Below are positions 40,301 to 53,420 of a stretch of DNA of 64,000 nucleotides, piece after piece. The notes under the pieces are model-generated. The model was not told the origin of the DNA. It did not search any database and saw only the letters and a program-made list of their open reading frames with translations. A program made the position numbers and the translations under genes. The stretch comes from Ficedula albicollis. Lineage: Eukaryota > Chordata > Aves > Passeriformes > Muscicapidae. Positions within the stretch are counted from its first letter, which is position 1. Each line of letters starts with the position of its first letter. The stretch is taken from the NCBI RefSeq assembly GCF_000247815.1, contig NC_021685.1, forward strand, positions 17,334,955-17,398,954, in the 5' to 3' direction.

Positions 40301-43239
40301 GGCAAGTGAAACTACTGTCTGTAAAATGTTCCTGCATATTTTGAAGGTACACTCCAGCATGTTTGCATGACAATCAGCATTTGCACCACTGGGTCCAAAC
40401 ATTACAAAAATGTCAATGTTTTATGCAAAGAGGAGCTATATTAAGCTAAAAAAGATTGCTGATGAGAGAAGTGTCTTCTGATGTCCTCTGAGCTATTTGC
40501 AGGCAGCATCTCCCTTTTGTTCGTGGCACAGCCAGGCCTCGGTGCAATCTGTATCCCCATGTTTCACAAGGCTGGAAATGTTAGCCAGAAAGGATTATGC
40601 TTGTGATTAAAACCTCCATTTTTGAAAACTTCACCTACAGGAAACGTTTTTCCACACCGATAATTTGAACATTTTAGTATTTTGTAATAAAAGGATTTTT
40701 GTAATCCGTTTAGAAGGGGAATAATAATTTATGTTGAATGCCTTCTTGAAGTTTTATCCCAAATGCTCCCCGTGCACTTAGGGGTGAGTTGGAGGTGAGG
40801 ATGGAGAGGGGTTCAGCTGTGGGACCTGCAAGGCAAAGGGAAGCAGTTTGTATTTCATGGGGACGAGGCAGAAGGCTCAGAAGTGAGATTTTGGCCTGGC
40901 CAGAGTGGGGAACTGGGAGGGCAGCCACTCATGCAGCTGCAGTGAGAGACTCGTGGCATTTTGGCCAGACCTTTGAAAACCCACCCAGTGGGGTGGCCAG
41001 GGACAAGGACGTCCCAGTGATGGTGCCATGGTTGCCATGTGTCCTACAAGGGCACAGGGCAGTCCCAGCACAGCCTCTGCCCAAACCCAGCACTGCTGGG
41101 CTCTCACTGTTCCCTGAGTGCTAAAATAATGTCACAGGACTTGGTAAAGGCTTGGGAGGAAACTCGTCACTGCTGATAACTGAGGCACAATCCTGTAGCC
41201 ACACACAGGAGTTTTCCACGGATTGTCTCAGCTGATGAACCCCCCAAAGGATCCTGAATATCCCCCTCACCATTTTTTGTGTTACCCAGCCCTGAGGCTC
41301 ATTCAGAGCTTGCCCCACTGTGGGAAAGCCAAGAGAGGCACAGAATGTGTTTGCTTCTCAGGAGAAGCTCAGAAAAGCTCCCTGAGTGATGGGCTCTGTC
41401 TCCTCCTGCTGTGCTGGGGTGTCCAGCAGAGCTCAGCATCCTGGCTTTGGTTCTGCTTTTCCATTGTGTTTCCTGAGGGAAGAGGGGTGTGGGAATGCTG
41501 TGTCCTTGTCCATCAGTCCCTTGGTGGTTTGCATTCTCCCAGAGCACAGGAGAAGCTCTGCTGGAGAAGCAGCAGCTCCTCCAGGACACCTCTGTCCAGA
41601 AGAAAGAGCTTCCTCCAGATTTAAGGGGTTTGAGTCAGGTCCAGCTGGGCACTGAAGCTGGTTGGTGCTCACTGGTGTTAAATAACACAGAGGCCCAAGC
41701 AATAAACCCGGGAAAAGTAAAATTAAAGACCTTGCTTCCATGCTGTCTTGTAAGGACATAAGAATTTCTGTGCAGAGAAATAAATCTGGTTAGCTTAACA
41801 AGCACTGTCCCTACCCATTTATTTCCAATCCATCTTCATCCCTTCCTCCTCCAGCTTCTTCTCCTTTTACATCCTGCAGTATTTGCCCTTCTCTTTATCC
41901 ACTTTCCCTGATCTTTCAGTGGCCCTGTTTGCCCACACCGTGTGTTTGCCATCTCCCAGTTGCAGTAATTCCAGCTCCACTCCTTGACTGCTTATAATTT
42001 GTAGCTTTGAAGATTGTCTTCTCTATTTTTATTTGAACCTCCTGACTTGTGTGGAGTTATCAGCCTCACTGCACTTAATTTCAAATTAATTTGATTGGGT
42101 CACCTCAATTTTTTTTCTGTAATGATAATGAACTCAACCTATTTAGCCTTTCCCCATTATGAATAACCTTAACAAAAACTGCAGTGCAGTATAAATGGGT
42201 GTTTCATCATTGTGGTTAATTACACAGAAGAATAAATCCCTAAACATTTTTCAGCCTCTGAAATCTAACAAGAAAGTGTAATTAACAATTAAAGAGTAAA
42301 CTTTCATCCTCGTGCTCTCAGGAAGACAAGGAGGGAAAAGTCTAGAATCCAAGGTTTGCTCCTGGGTTTTGTTGGGGCAGTGCTGATGGCTGGAAGTGGC
42401 AGAGGGTGGGGTCAGCTCCGTGCCTCGTGCCAGGTGTGTTTCCCCAGGAGAGGGGACAAGGTGGGATGGACATCCTGGCCTCAGCCCCAGGGACTGGGTT
42501 CAGGCTGAGGACATTGTCCTGTCTGTGAAACGTGGGAATTCTGGAGAGAGCTCTCAGGTTGGGCTGCTGCTGTGACAGAGCTGAAGCATGGGGTGGGATG
42601 GGATGTTTGGCCTCACCTCCCCCCGTGGAGCTGGGCTCTCCCCTCACCTGGCCTCAGACAGGTGACCTTGTCCCCCGTGGCCTTCCCACTGCACTGGGTG
42701 TCCCCAGAGCCTGCAGGGCCTCCTCAGTGCACTGCTGTGAGCTCTGGGAGATGTCCTGCCCTGCAAACACAGCCCCAGAGAACATCCCAGGGCTGGGACA
42801 GGCCTGGGGAGCACCAGGAAGCTGCTCCAGCAGAGCTTCAGCAGGAAGGGAAAGACTCATCACAGCCAGCTCATGCATTATATAAAACATGTTGTTTCTG
42901 TCTCATCGTGTTTAGTAAATGCTCTCTGCTAAAGCCTTTGAGTTATTGTGCTGGTTTCCATTTAAAATACATGTTCAGGCTGGTTACCTAATCACTTTCT
43001 GCCAAAAAAACCAGCCCAAAATTGCTGTTTCCCAGTGCAGCCGTGGTTCTGTAGCTGGACACAACATGCATTCCTCTGTCTCTTCAGCCACTATTTATTC
43101 ATCCTTCTTGCTCTCTACAACACCCTGCCAGGAGGCTGCAGCCAGGCAGGGGCTGGTCTCTTCTCCCAAGTAACAAGAACATGAGAAAACAGCCTCGAGT
43201 TCTGCCAGGGGAGGTTTAGATTAGGGAAATGTTTTCACT
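37319..43239 (+). other. Large SIL1 intron, left part
   Basis: First 6 kb of the 26,540-nt intron. No gene, RNA or clear mobile element. AT-rich segments near 38000-38900 and 39880-40760 look like ordinary unique intronic DNA. Chance ORFs only. Confidence 0.55.
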
Positions 43240-43395
43240 GAAAGGATTGTGAAGTACTGGAGCAAGCCTGGGGGGGTTGAAAATCTGGGTACTTGGGGAC
43301 ATGGTGTAGCAGTGAACAGGGTGATGTGAGATTAGTGGTTGGACTTGATGATCTTGGATGTATTTTCCAGCCCAAATGACTCTGTGATCCCATGT
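43240..43395 (+). mobile_element. CR1 LINE 3'-terminal fragment, plus orientation
   Basis: Contains 'gtggttggacttgatgatct', then tggatgtattttccagccca and the terminal 'atgactctgtgatcc', the CR1 3' end in forward orientation. It is diverged relative to other copies here. Confidence 0.7.
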
Positions 43396-46300
43396 TTTCT
43401 GTTTGTCCTTTTTACTACAGCCTGCACACTCTGCTAATGGCTTCACAGGCTTCAAAGATTTCCCTCCCTAACCACCAACATGATTTTCTTGATGTGCTGT
43501 GACTTTCCCAGGTCTTGGCATGGTCTCTGCATTCCCTCCAAGCAGTAGGTGCAAGAGGAGGCCTCTGCATCTGCCCTTGGCAGGGTGTGCAGGAGGCTGT
43601 GGCAGCCCATGGTTGTGTTTCAGAGGGAGCTGGACAAAGTGCTTTGAGTGGAACCAAGAAGGGAGGGATGGGAGATGAACACCAGGAGTGGGAAATGCAG
43701 GGTCCAGCCTCAGTGAGTGCTCCCAGCAGGTTTTGGGATGGATCAGCACTGACCCTTATGATTGCAGCCACTGTCTGACCCCTGTGGGAGGATGCAGATC
43801 CCATCTCTTCCTCTGTAGGTCCTGCTGTCTGCGCCCTCCTGCCCCTTCCTGATGGTGGCTGTTGTTGGATTTCATTGCCAGCTGGCAGAGCTGGGCTGTC
43901 AGAGAGATCTCGGGGGGCTGCCCTTGCCTCTTGTGGCCTCTCTTCTGGATTTAGCCATATTTTCTCCCTCACTCCTCTCCTTGTGCTGAGGAGAGGGCAG
44001 CAGGGCTTTCATAGGAGGTACAATCACACAAACCAGCAACTGCAGGCTCCCATGGCACCCAAGAATGGCCCTTGGCTGTCCTGACTGAAGGAGGACCAAC
44101 CTCATTTCCAGGCTGGCATCTTCCAGCCTACCTGCTCTCTCCATACAGTGCTTTGGTAAGTTTTCTCTCATCTGTCTGTTCATGTGCTTAAAGATTCACT
44201 GAAATTCAGGTGATTATTCATCCATGCAGACAGTTCCTCGGGCCTTCCACCAGATTGCTGCCAACCTCAGCTGCTTCCAGGCTCTCCAGGTGTTGGAGAG
44301 AAAACAACAGCTTACTGGAAATTATCTCTTTCTGAAGAAACTCCTCATCACTCTTAACTACTTGCTCTTCCCTCAGGTGCTGACATTCTTCTTGTGAGCT
44401 GAGTTTTGATGTGCCCTTGTTTTGGATAATCTTTTTCCTGCTTGAAAGGAGGTGTCCAGCAGAGCCCTGGGAGCAGCCTGGCGTGTTTTGGGGGGTGACT
44501 CCCTGGCTTGGGCAGGCCTCTGAGCCCTGCTGCTCAGGGCAGCTGTCTGATGTCCCTGGGGAGCTGGGCCAGTGGCAGCCCCTCCCTGAGGGCAGCTGGG
44601 AGTCCCCAGTGAGCTGGAGAAAGCTCTGGCAGCCGCTTGCCACCGAGGCTCAGCCCCTCCATGCCACTGCGGGAGCCCTGAATAGATTTGAAAACTAATT
44701 TGCTGCTCAGAGCATCAATAGATGTACGTCACTTGTCCTTTCTGCTGCATTTAATGAGTTTCCAAGGTACTGCAGCCAGTTCCAGAAGGCTGCCATCAAA
44801 GGATCTTGGCTTCCATCAGAAGCCTCGTGCCCCTCAGCGCTCTGCTCTTCTCACGTCTCGCATGTCTCTTATGAATTCAAGGCAGAGCACATCGTATAAT
44901 TTCTTGCAACCATCCTTTCCAGACTGTCTCTCCTTTTTTTCTCTGAATGTCTTGAGCGCAGGGGATGGGAAGAGGGGAAGGGCTCTTCCTGCAGTGAGGT
45001 GTGTTAGCTGGAGCCCAGGAGAAATGTGGGTCATGCAGAACGTCCTGTCACTGCCGCTCTCCACAGAACAGCTCCCTCAGTTCTTCCCTCCCGGTGCTCA
45101 CCAGAGCTGTTCCCTTCTGTTCATCACCCTGGGGCCATCCCAGCCTCGGCTGTCACCTCCTCCGCGTGGCTGAGGAGGGAGGGGACCGCCAGTGACAGCC
45201 AGGGGACATGGGCACAGCGCTGCAGTGGCACTTCCAGGGGACGGGGTCATTAATCCTTAGCTGCATCTGCTGAGATCAATAATTAGGGCTGTTGTTTTGT
45301 GTAACCCAGCAGATCAACGTGGCAATTGCCTCATTGAAGTGGACGGGATTGCAGAGGAAGGAGCACAAACCCCAGGTGCTGACATGTAAATGAGGTTTCC
45401 CTGAGCCTTGAGCAGCTCCAGCCTGCCATACCCGATGAACCACAAGGGTTCTTGGGTTTTATCTGTTCCTGTCGGTGCACCAGGAGGGTTGGAGAGGGTT
45501 TCTGGGTTCTGAACTCGCAGGTTGCATCCCTGTGCTCGGGGGCTGCCCACGGGAGCCTGTGTGAGCTGCTCTGCATCTTCCTCTCTCCTTGTGGAAGCAG
45601 GCTGTGTCACATTTCCATACATTCTCTCTCCTAAAAGCTCCTAAATATGATTTTAGCTTGTTTGTGTGTCTTGCAACGAGCAGGAACTCACCTGAGTTGT
45701 TTTCCAAATTAATACCCCGCTGGTTTTTCTTAACAAGGTGTTTTTCCAAGCTGAGAACAGTAACGACTCTGAGATATTTTTTTAAAAAATGCATTTTCTT
45801 CTCAGGTACTTCATATTGAAATCTGTCTTAATTTCAGTTCATCTAGTGTGTGAAAACACACGGTGAGGCATTATTAGTCCCTGAAGGAATAAAGACAGAT
45901 GGAGCCCAAAATGGAATTTGCTTTATGATTAATTGAAACCTTCGAGAGTGCAGTGGAGTCAGGGCTTGGTCCTACCCTGGCAGCACCTGGGGATCAATTC
46001 AGCTGGCATGAAGAGCTCAGGGGGACACACCCAGATGTCACCTGGCAGTGCCAGCCCCGAGCTGTCCCCTCCTGGTGGCTGGAGGAGGGTGGGGTGGCCC
46101 AGGTGAGGTTGGGGTGAGGGAGGGATGGTGGCAATGTCGGGGTCCCTGCTGGGATGATGTGCTTGGTAATGAGCTGCATTTCTGCCTCCAGCCTCCCGCA
46201 GCTGGGCTGATGGCTCTGGCGTCCCTGCTCTGAGCAGGGAGGAGGGGAATGCTCTGAGGAATGCTCCAAAAAAGTTGGGAATGTGGAGGTGTGGGAGTGG

Positions 46301-48295
46301 CCTGGGGTTGGGCTCTGCTCTGGGATCCTGCTCCATGTGTGACCTGCACAGTTTGCTCAGGTTTCCCATCCTTGCCTGTGAGAGGGAAGGGAGTAATGAA
46401 GAAACGCTGGTGATTTTATGTGTGGTGCTTTCAGCACTAGTGGGTATTCCTGGGGTCTGTAGCCACAAACATTTACAGCATTTTCTGCTGGATAGGAGGA
46501 GGAAAAGGTGTTGCAGAAAGGAGAGTTCTCCATCACGTTTTGGGAGCAAGTCCTCCCTGTGCAAACTCCCTGTGGTCCTTTCATGGTCAGCACGAGCAGC
46601 TCTGGAGCTGGGGAGATGCAGCAAGTAAAGGCAAAGTTGGTTGTTTTTTTTTTTTTTTTTTGCTTTGCAAAGGCAAATCCAGACGTGCTCTGGAGCTATG
46701 TCAGCACTTCTGTTTGGAGAGGGCATGAAGGGGATGGTCAGGGCAGTGGTGGCAGCCCCAGGGGATTCCCAGTTTCCCACCTGTGCTGACTGCTGGTCTG
46801 GCACAGGTTGTGCTGCCAGGAGAGGGCTGTGGGTGGGCTGAGTGGGGCTGAGTGCTGAGGGCAGTTTAAGGAAGGGTTTGGTGTGGGAAGTTGAAGTTGG
46901 CTGTGGAGATGGTGCTTTAAGGTGTGGACGTGGCTGGGGGCCCGTGACTGTGTGTGCTGGGCAGGTGTGTGTGCACTGAACTGGGCTGGCTGGGACAAAC
47001 TGGGTAACAAACAGCATCCACGGGCCCCTCAGCTGGAAAAAGGTACAGATGCAACCAGGACAGTCTGTTCACAGGCACCCCTTCCTGTGGTGCAGGAGCA
47101 GCCCTCCCAGTGAGGAAGGTGACTGGGACCTTGCTAATTGTCCCGATGAGTGGGAGCACTGCTGGAAATGAGCTGATCCTGCAGATCTGTGGGGAGCTGA
47201 GCTAACTCCTGGGACACCAGCACCTCCCCAGACATCCAGTGCTCACTCCCTCTGACAAGTGCAGTTTGGTTTGTGTGGTCCCTGAGCCCCCTAGGATGCA
47301 GGAGGTTTGCTGAGGTGGATTTTGTACGGGGAGGAAGGCTCTGGAGCTGAGCTCTCTCTGCAGGACCTGCAGAAGTTATGGGCAGACACCATAGGGCTCT
47401 GTGGATTTTCTTGTCTTTCCCTGGGGACTCTGGGGATTGCAGAGCAGCGGATTGTGGATTAGCAGATCAGGAATTGGAAATGCATTTTTCATTCTTATGT
47501 TGCACACTAATGAACTGACAAATTTAATTTCTTTAAATCCAGCTATTTCAGCTGGAATTGGCAAAGTCGTCCTCTGTCTCTTCTGGTGCCTCGAGAATGG
47601 CTGAATGCTGATCTCTCTGGGGTCCCACCATCCACATTCACTTCTTTGTCTTTAGCCTGTGGCTGTTGCAGAGGTGCAGAGTGCTCTCCAGGAAGAGCCC
47701 ATCCCTCGTGGCTGGCTGCAGACTGGAGCAGGGAGTGCAGCTCTCTGCAGCCACCTCTGCCTGTGCCAGTGCAAGGAGGGGAGCTCAGCCCCAGGGAGCA
47801 GGGCTGGCACAGCCTGGGGGTCCCAGCCTGGGGCTCTGAGGCCACTGGTAAAAAAACTCAGGTGTCAAACCCAGCGCTGTGACTCTGTCCAGTGCCTCCC
47901 TGGCACAGCACACAGTGTTTGCCCGGCTCCAGGTGCCAGCTGTGCTTGGCTTACATCTGGAATCAGAATATGCTGAGTTTAAGGGACCCGCCAGGATCAT
48001 GGATCCAGCCCCCCATCGATCCCCCTGTGCATCCCTCCCTGCAGCTCCGGCAGCCTCGGGGCCGTGCCCGTTCCCTGGGGAGCCTGGGCAGCGCCGGCCC
48101 CTCTGGGGGAGGGAAGAACCTTCCCCTGCTCTCCATCCCAAAGCTGGAGCCGTTCCCTCCTTCCCTGAGCTGTGCCCTCAGCTCCTGGGCTGCAGCTGGG
48201 CCAGCCCAGTGCCCTCAGCCGCCCCTCGGGTGCCCCTCCAGAGCCTCCCCAGCCCCGGCTCCTCCTCTGGCACTCTGCAGCAGCTCTGGGTCTCT
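43396..48295 (+). other. SIL1 intron, non-coding
   Basis: No gene recognised. A T-homopolymer of about 20 nt lies at 46643-46661. The longest frame (352 codons, minus, 45959-47017) has no family features and includes poly-Lys made by that homopolymer. GC content rises near 47600-48300. Confidence 0.5.
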
Positions 48296-48548
48296 CTGAC
48301 GCTGTGGCACCCAAAGCTGTCTCACAACTCAAGGTGAGGCTGCCCCAGCCTTGGATGGCTGATCCCTCACGACACCCTTTGGATGCAGGATCCTTCCCAC
48401 AGCTCTTCATCCATTTCTGGCCCAAATTCCCACATGGACAAGCCCAGAGCTCAGCAATGTCGCTGCTGAAGGCAGCTCGGTCACACAGCGCTGACGCTGT
48501 GGCACCCAAAGCTGTCTCACAACTCAAGGTGAGGCTGCCCCAGCCTTG
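48296..48548. repeat. 58-bp direct repeat, two copies 195 bp apart
   Basis: Copies at 48296-48353 and 48491-48548 are identical over about 58 bp and contain 'ctgtctcacaactcaaggtg' and 'aggctgccccagccttg'. Each copy includes a good donor-like CAAG/GTGAGG. The intervening 137 bp is not repeated. Confidence 0.9.
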
Positions 48549-49248
48549 AGCAGAACAGGACAATCCCTTCCCTTGCCTGGCCGGCAATGCTGGGCCTGAT
48601 ACTCCCCAAAAAGAAGGAAAAAAAAATCGAATAGATTTTTATTGGTATTGCATCCCTCCGTGGGGAGGGTCCTGGTTCCTCGGGCAGCCCCTCCACTGTC
48701 ACGGGCTGGCATTTGGGGACGCTGATGGCTGTGCAGGCTGCAGTGGGCTCCATGTGCCTCTCCTCCAGCTGCACTGTTCTCCAGGTCTGAGGCAGCACCT
48801 CCCTACCCAAAAGCTGTGCCAGGGACAGCAGAGAGCAGCAAAAGGCATTTGTGTGGTTCAAAGCTGCGCTGTGGGACCCTGGAGGCGAGGGAAGAGCACA
48901 TCCATCATTACCCAGTCACTCCTCTGAGCTTTCAATGAGGACTAAACAAAAGGGCCCTGCCTTTCCAGAGCCGGCTTCACTGCTGCGCTCTGGGATGCTG
49001 GCAGTGGGTCTGCGAGGCGGGGGCCAGCCCCTGCTGGCACAGCAGAGCGGGACATCCATCACTGCCCGGGACTGATGGACAGCTTTGGGGCTGTGCCTAT
49101 AATACCTTGATTAACAATTAACACGATGGAACCGGGAAATGCATCTCGCTCCTCGCCCCAGGCCGACAGGTGAGGATGGATATGTGTTGCCTGGTTGATT
49201 GCTGTGCCTTGTTAGAGCCTATTTAGGGTTGATTGAAAAGCAGAGGCT
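48549..49248 (+). other. SIL1 intron, non-coding
   Basis: No feature recognised. Confidence 0.5.
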
Positions 49249-49542
49249 TTGTGTGAGGAGAGACCTTTAATCTGCTGGCAGAGCCAAGTGTGTTTCCCAT
49301 CAGGAAGCGTTCCTTCTCTGCTGCTTATCTCTAACCCCCGCTTTAAACCTGAGCCTGGCGGAGACCAAAAGAAAGGCAGGATCAAAACAGAAATAATTGG
49401 GATCGCTGCCTTCCGTGGGCAGCCTGAACCCCTTATTCCTACTTATCAGCTAGTTATTCCTATAGAACTCTTGCAAGAGACAATTCAGCAGTTGCAGCAT
49501 CTCCTTGATGAAAAGCACTCCAATGAAATAACCGTGAAATAA
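49249..49542 (+). CDS. Small open reading frame, possible microprotein or exon (weak)
   Basis: A 97-codon frame on the SIL1 strand. The C-terminal half is compositionally protein-like rather than repeat-derived: RIKTEIIGIAAFRGQPEP followed by LIPTYQLVIPIELLQETI and QQLQHLLDEKHSNEITVK, the last part resembling an amphipathic helix or coiled coil. A pyrimidine-rich acceptor-like site (tgtgtttcccatcag) lies inside at about 49303. No family is recognised and no promoter is visible. The surrounding 49-51.5 kb lacks recognisable repeats, so conserved non-coding sequence is an equally good explanation. Confidence 0.2.
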   Translation: MCEERPLICWQSQVCFPSGSVPSLLLISNPRFKPEPGGDQKKGRIKTEIIGIAAFRGQPEPLIPTYQLVIPIELLQETIQQLQHLLDEKHSNEITVK

Positions 49543-51200
49543 CCATGGCAACAGTTGCTGAGGGCTGGCGTGGCGAGGGACGGGGATGTGCTCCCACATC
49601 TCCAAAGGACTGGGGCCCAACTTCGCTGACAAATGGCACTGCTGAGCACCAGGAGTGATGCACAGAGAGCTCTGTGTGCTGGCTGTGGTGCTGCTGGGGT
49701 CCCAGGCTGCCCCAGAGCACCCAGTTACACGTCACGTTGTGTTAATGGTGGGCATCCTCCCCTCCAGATGGGAGGGGAGCTGGGAACCTGAGAGCTGAGG
49801 GAATCACGAGGAAGGAAAAGCCGAGGAGGGACCTCAGGGAGGGACATTCCAAAGCCATAGGGGATTTCCTAGGGTTTGGATGCTCTGGGAAAGGCTGTGT
49901 CTCTCTGCTGGTGGTGCCAGAGACTGGCTGGTATGGATAATAAACACTTGACATGTCTAATTCCAGAGCAGCTTCTTTTTAAACCAACTCTAAGACTGCG
50001 TTTGACACTCTACAGGAGAGGTGACAGAGGCCACGTGTTGGAGTTTGAGCATTTCCCTTGAAGAGCTGGCCCTTGGTGCACAGCAGGTGCCAGCAGAGTC
50101 TGGGCTGAGCCTGGAGAGTTTGAGCCAAGGGTCCTTCACCCCTGGCTCATGCTCTCCCCTTGCCCAGGGGTCTTCTAAGTGCTCACTGTTAGTGCTCCAA
50201 ATGCTCTGGTCATCATCTTGGCTTATCTGATGGGATGAAGGCCTCTCAAGCAGCTTTGTGGGCATGGTGGTGTTTTTGTTAGGCACTATTCTCTCATTGT
50301 TGTCTTATTTAATTAGACGTTTATAAGCCTGAAAAGTAAAAAAGGAAAGTTCACCAGAAGAGGAGCCTGCTGAAAAGCAGCATTTGTAGAGATTTCTGAG
50401 AAAAGGGCAATAAATACTCCACCTCTGCTTAATAATAATAATAATAATAGGCAGACTAAGTATCTCTAAAAATATAAAATAACGTGGGCCTGTTTGGAGT
50501 AGTCAACATCCCTATCAGCCTGCTGCCATCTCTGCAAACAAGTTTCACTAGAGATTCTGGGCATGATTTTCAATGGCTCAGAGCAGCTGTAGCTTCTTTG
50601 ACTTCAGTGAAAAGTCTGAGTGCTTGGCACGGCGGCAAACCAAGCCTCTTCCTTTCTGCTTCAAATTGGGGCTTGATTCTAAGTGAGATGAATTTTCTCC
50701 TCCTGATAATTCTGTGCATCTGAAGTGATTACAGCTCCGCGTGAGTGCTCTTTTAGGAGATTTCAATGCAGCGTTTTCTTCCGTCTTAAAAAGGTTCCTT
50801 CAAGCCTTATGATGCCGGAGAAAGGGGGGAAAAAATAAATCCTGGTGGAAGCCGTTACATCTTCCTATGCAGATGAGAGATTAAAACTTGTATTTTTATA
50901 AAACCCTCACGGGGGCTAAATCGGAAAAGTTCTGTTGAGGCGAGCGGGTTTCGGCTGGTGGGAACGTGCTGCTAAATTCTTATGTGGCGATGGGGAGGCA
51001 GGGCAGGGAGTGGTATTATTTGGAGTTCTTAGAGAGTGAGCTTTAATGTTTGCTTAACTCCACTAAAAATAGACGCCACCCTCTTTTCCTAATAGGCGGC
51101 ATTTGTCACACTTGATTCATTTCCTCTCCCAAACTGAGCTCCTTCATGAATATTCATCTTTACTCCCCAGGAATCTGCCTGTCCTCACCAGTTGTACTCG
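49543..51200 (+). other. Repeat-poor intronic stretch
   Basis: No gene or mobile element recognised. A short (AAT)n run lies at about 50431-50449. The composition (alternating AT-rich and CpG-containing blocks without retroposons) is what conserved non-coding elements often look like, but conservation cannot be judged from one sequence. Confidence 0.4.
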
Positions 51201-51325
51201 CGGCCCCGTGCCGTAACAATGCCATCAAACCTTGCAGGGCTCCCAAGGAATAGCTGGCCGGAGCCGTGCCGTAACAATGCCATCAAACCTTGCAGTGCTC
51301 CCAAGGAATAGCTGAGCCGGACCCG
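51201..51325. repeat. Tandem duplication of about 60 bp
   Basis: Two adjacent copies of a block with 'gtgccgtaacaatgccatca', 'aaccttgcag' and 'gctcccaaggaatagctg', at about 51208-51267 and 51268-51326, with one substitution (cagggctc / cagtgctc) and a one-base indel (ctggccgg / ctgagccgg). Confidence 0.9.
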
Positions 51326-53069
51326 TGCAGAATGGATTCCTCCCAAGGATTCCTGCCTCCCCTGAGCAGTGATTGCTCGTTATCCCTCTCCAGGAGACCC
51401 TGAGCTGTCTCCGTTCCTGTTGTCATAGCAGCGCCGCAGCAAAGTCTCCGCGGCTGCTAATTGTGAGATGGGAGGATCACTTTGGCAGGTTTTCTAGTGG
51501 GGATTAGGCCAAAAGGTCCCTTCTGAACTGTGACGAATGCGGTTGCCTTCAGAAGACACTAAAACTTGGTAGTTAGGGATCTCTGAGGAGGGAAGCGTTG
51601 CGCAGCAGAGGCAGAGCAGTCCTTACAGAGCTCCTCCATTCATGCCTTAAAGCAGGAGGAAGCCGACCAGAAATGCCAAAGGAGGATGTAAAATGGCTGA
51701 TTCCTCGTTAAGGAAGTCTGTCAGTGCCTCAGACCTTCTAAACTCGGGAGTCCAGGGCAGGTGGAAGGTCCCTACTACTGCCACTAGCTGCTGGAATGGG
51801 AGAAATCTGCTCCTGCCTGGTGAGTGTGGAGGAGGCAGGGATCAGTTCCTGCTCAGCACCACCAAGGAGATTTTCAGCCACGTGCTAGAAGAGTTTTACA
51901 GCTCTGCTCTGGCGTTGTGGGTGAGAAATGTGCTCAGCAGAAGGAATGATCTCATCACACCTTTCCCCTGCGAGCCCAGGAGTGGCTGCGATGCAGCCAC
52001 GGTTGGTTAAAGAGGGCACAAGAGGCAGAGGGAGTGTTTGCTGCTCGACCCTGAGGAGTGATTAATCAGCCAGTTATTAATTAATAACCTCTTGTTGACT
52101 GGTAGGACCTGTGCAAGGCTCAGCACCCCTGTCCTAGCGTGGAACAGCGGCGGGGGGTTTGCCTGGGGTGGCTGTGCCGTCCCCAGGGATGCTGGCTCAT
52201 CTGCAGGCTCAGCGTGGCAGGAGGGGCTGCAAGCAATTGGCTGTTCCCACGTGCCAGGGGATGGGGATCGGCTGTGCCTGCTCCCAGGGCCCTACTCTTG
52301 GAATGCAGAGGGCAGATTTGTCCCCTGTGCCTCTCACTGGGTTTGTTCCACAGTGCTGAAATGCAGCCAGGATAATCCGTGACCTAAGCGTGGGCGTGAG
52401 TGGTGTTTTCAGAGAATGAAAAGAGACAAAATAAATCCTCACCCGCCTCAATCTCTCCCCCAAAATTAAAAACTTCCCTGGCCAAGCCTTGCAAATGAGT
52501 TTTTGTTGTTTGTGCAGTGAGGAGCCAGATTTTTAAAGGCTGGCTTTCAATTTTACAGCCGTTTATTATAGGCATGAATAATTGCTGGCATGGTGCTACC
52601 ACTGCTGTTGTTTGCTCTTAAGGTTGGGCCAATTACATATGTAAGCCCTTGATTTACAAGCAAAAGCAGATCTAAAGTAGCTTTGTGGCCTACATTTCAA
52701 GAATGAGTGATGTGTCCACGGTCAGCTGTGGGTTCCCAGATTTGTGCTGTGAACACAGAGGTGATGGCCATGAATGTGTGGCCCAGATTGTCCCAGGCAT
52801 CGTGTGACAGGGCTGTCACAGCACAGCGTGAAGGACATAAACAGGGAGCAGTGTGTGAGGCCTGGGAACCTGCCCAGACTCATCCCATGGAATGCTGAAG
52901 GATTGTGCTGCATTTGGGGAATTCACAGCCAACGCACAGGAAAGAGAGGGAACTGCAACTGAACGGAATGGTTCTGCAAGATGGACTTAAACACAGCCAA
53001 GTCCTGTTTCCCAACATGAGAACTGGCTGTCTCCAGCTCCTGCTGTCCAGTCAGCCCCCCTGGGAGAGA
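51326..53069 (+). other. SIL1 intron, non-coding
   Basis: No gene or repeat recognised. Confidence 0.5.
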
Positions 53070-53420
53070 AGAATCCCAGAATGGACCTTAAAGCTCATCC
53101 CATCCCACCCCATCCATGGCAGGGACACCTCCCACCGTCCCAGGCTGCTCCAGCCCCAGTGTCCAGCCTGGCCTTGGGCACTGCCAGGGATCCAGGGGTA
53201 GCCACAGCTGCTCTGGGCACCTTGTGCAAGAGTCTCATTTTCTTCCCAATATCCCATCTCACCCTGCCCCTGTCAGTGTGGAGCCATTCCCCTTTGTCCT
53301 TCACTCCATCCCTTGTCCAAAGTTCCTCTCCAGTTCTCCTGGAGCCCTCTAGGCACTGGAATGGAGCATTCCATTCCCCACTCCACCTCCTTCAGCCTAT
53401 CTCCAGAGCAGAGGTGAATC
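53070..53420 (-). mobile_element. CR1 LINE 3'-end fragment, minus orientation
   Basis: Starts 'aatcccagaatggaccttaa', then 'agctcatcccatcccacccc', 'ccatggcagggacacctccc' and 'ggctgctccagccccagtgt', and continues through 'tcttcccaatatcccatctc' to 'tggagccctctaggcactgg'. Almost the same sequence as the copies at 3718 (minus) and 18885 (plus). Confidence 0.88.

Noticed and set aside
45959..47017. 352-codon minus-strand ORF
   Set aside because: Not repeat-derived, but shows no family motif, includes poly-Lys from a T-homopolymer, and overlaps several other open frames typical of GC-rich intron.
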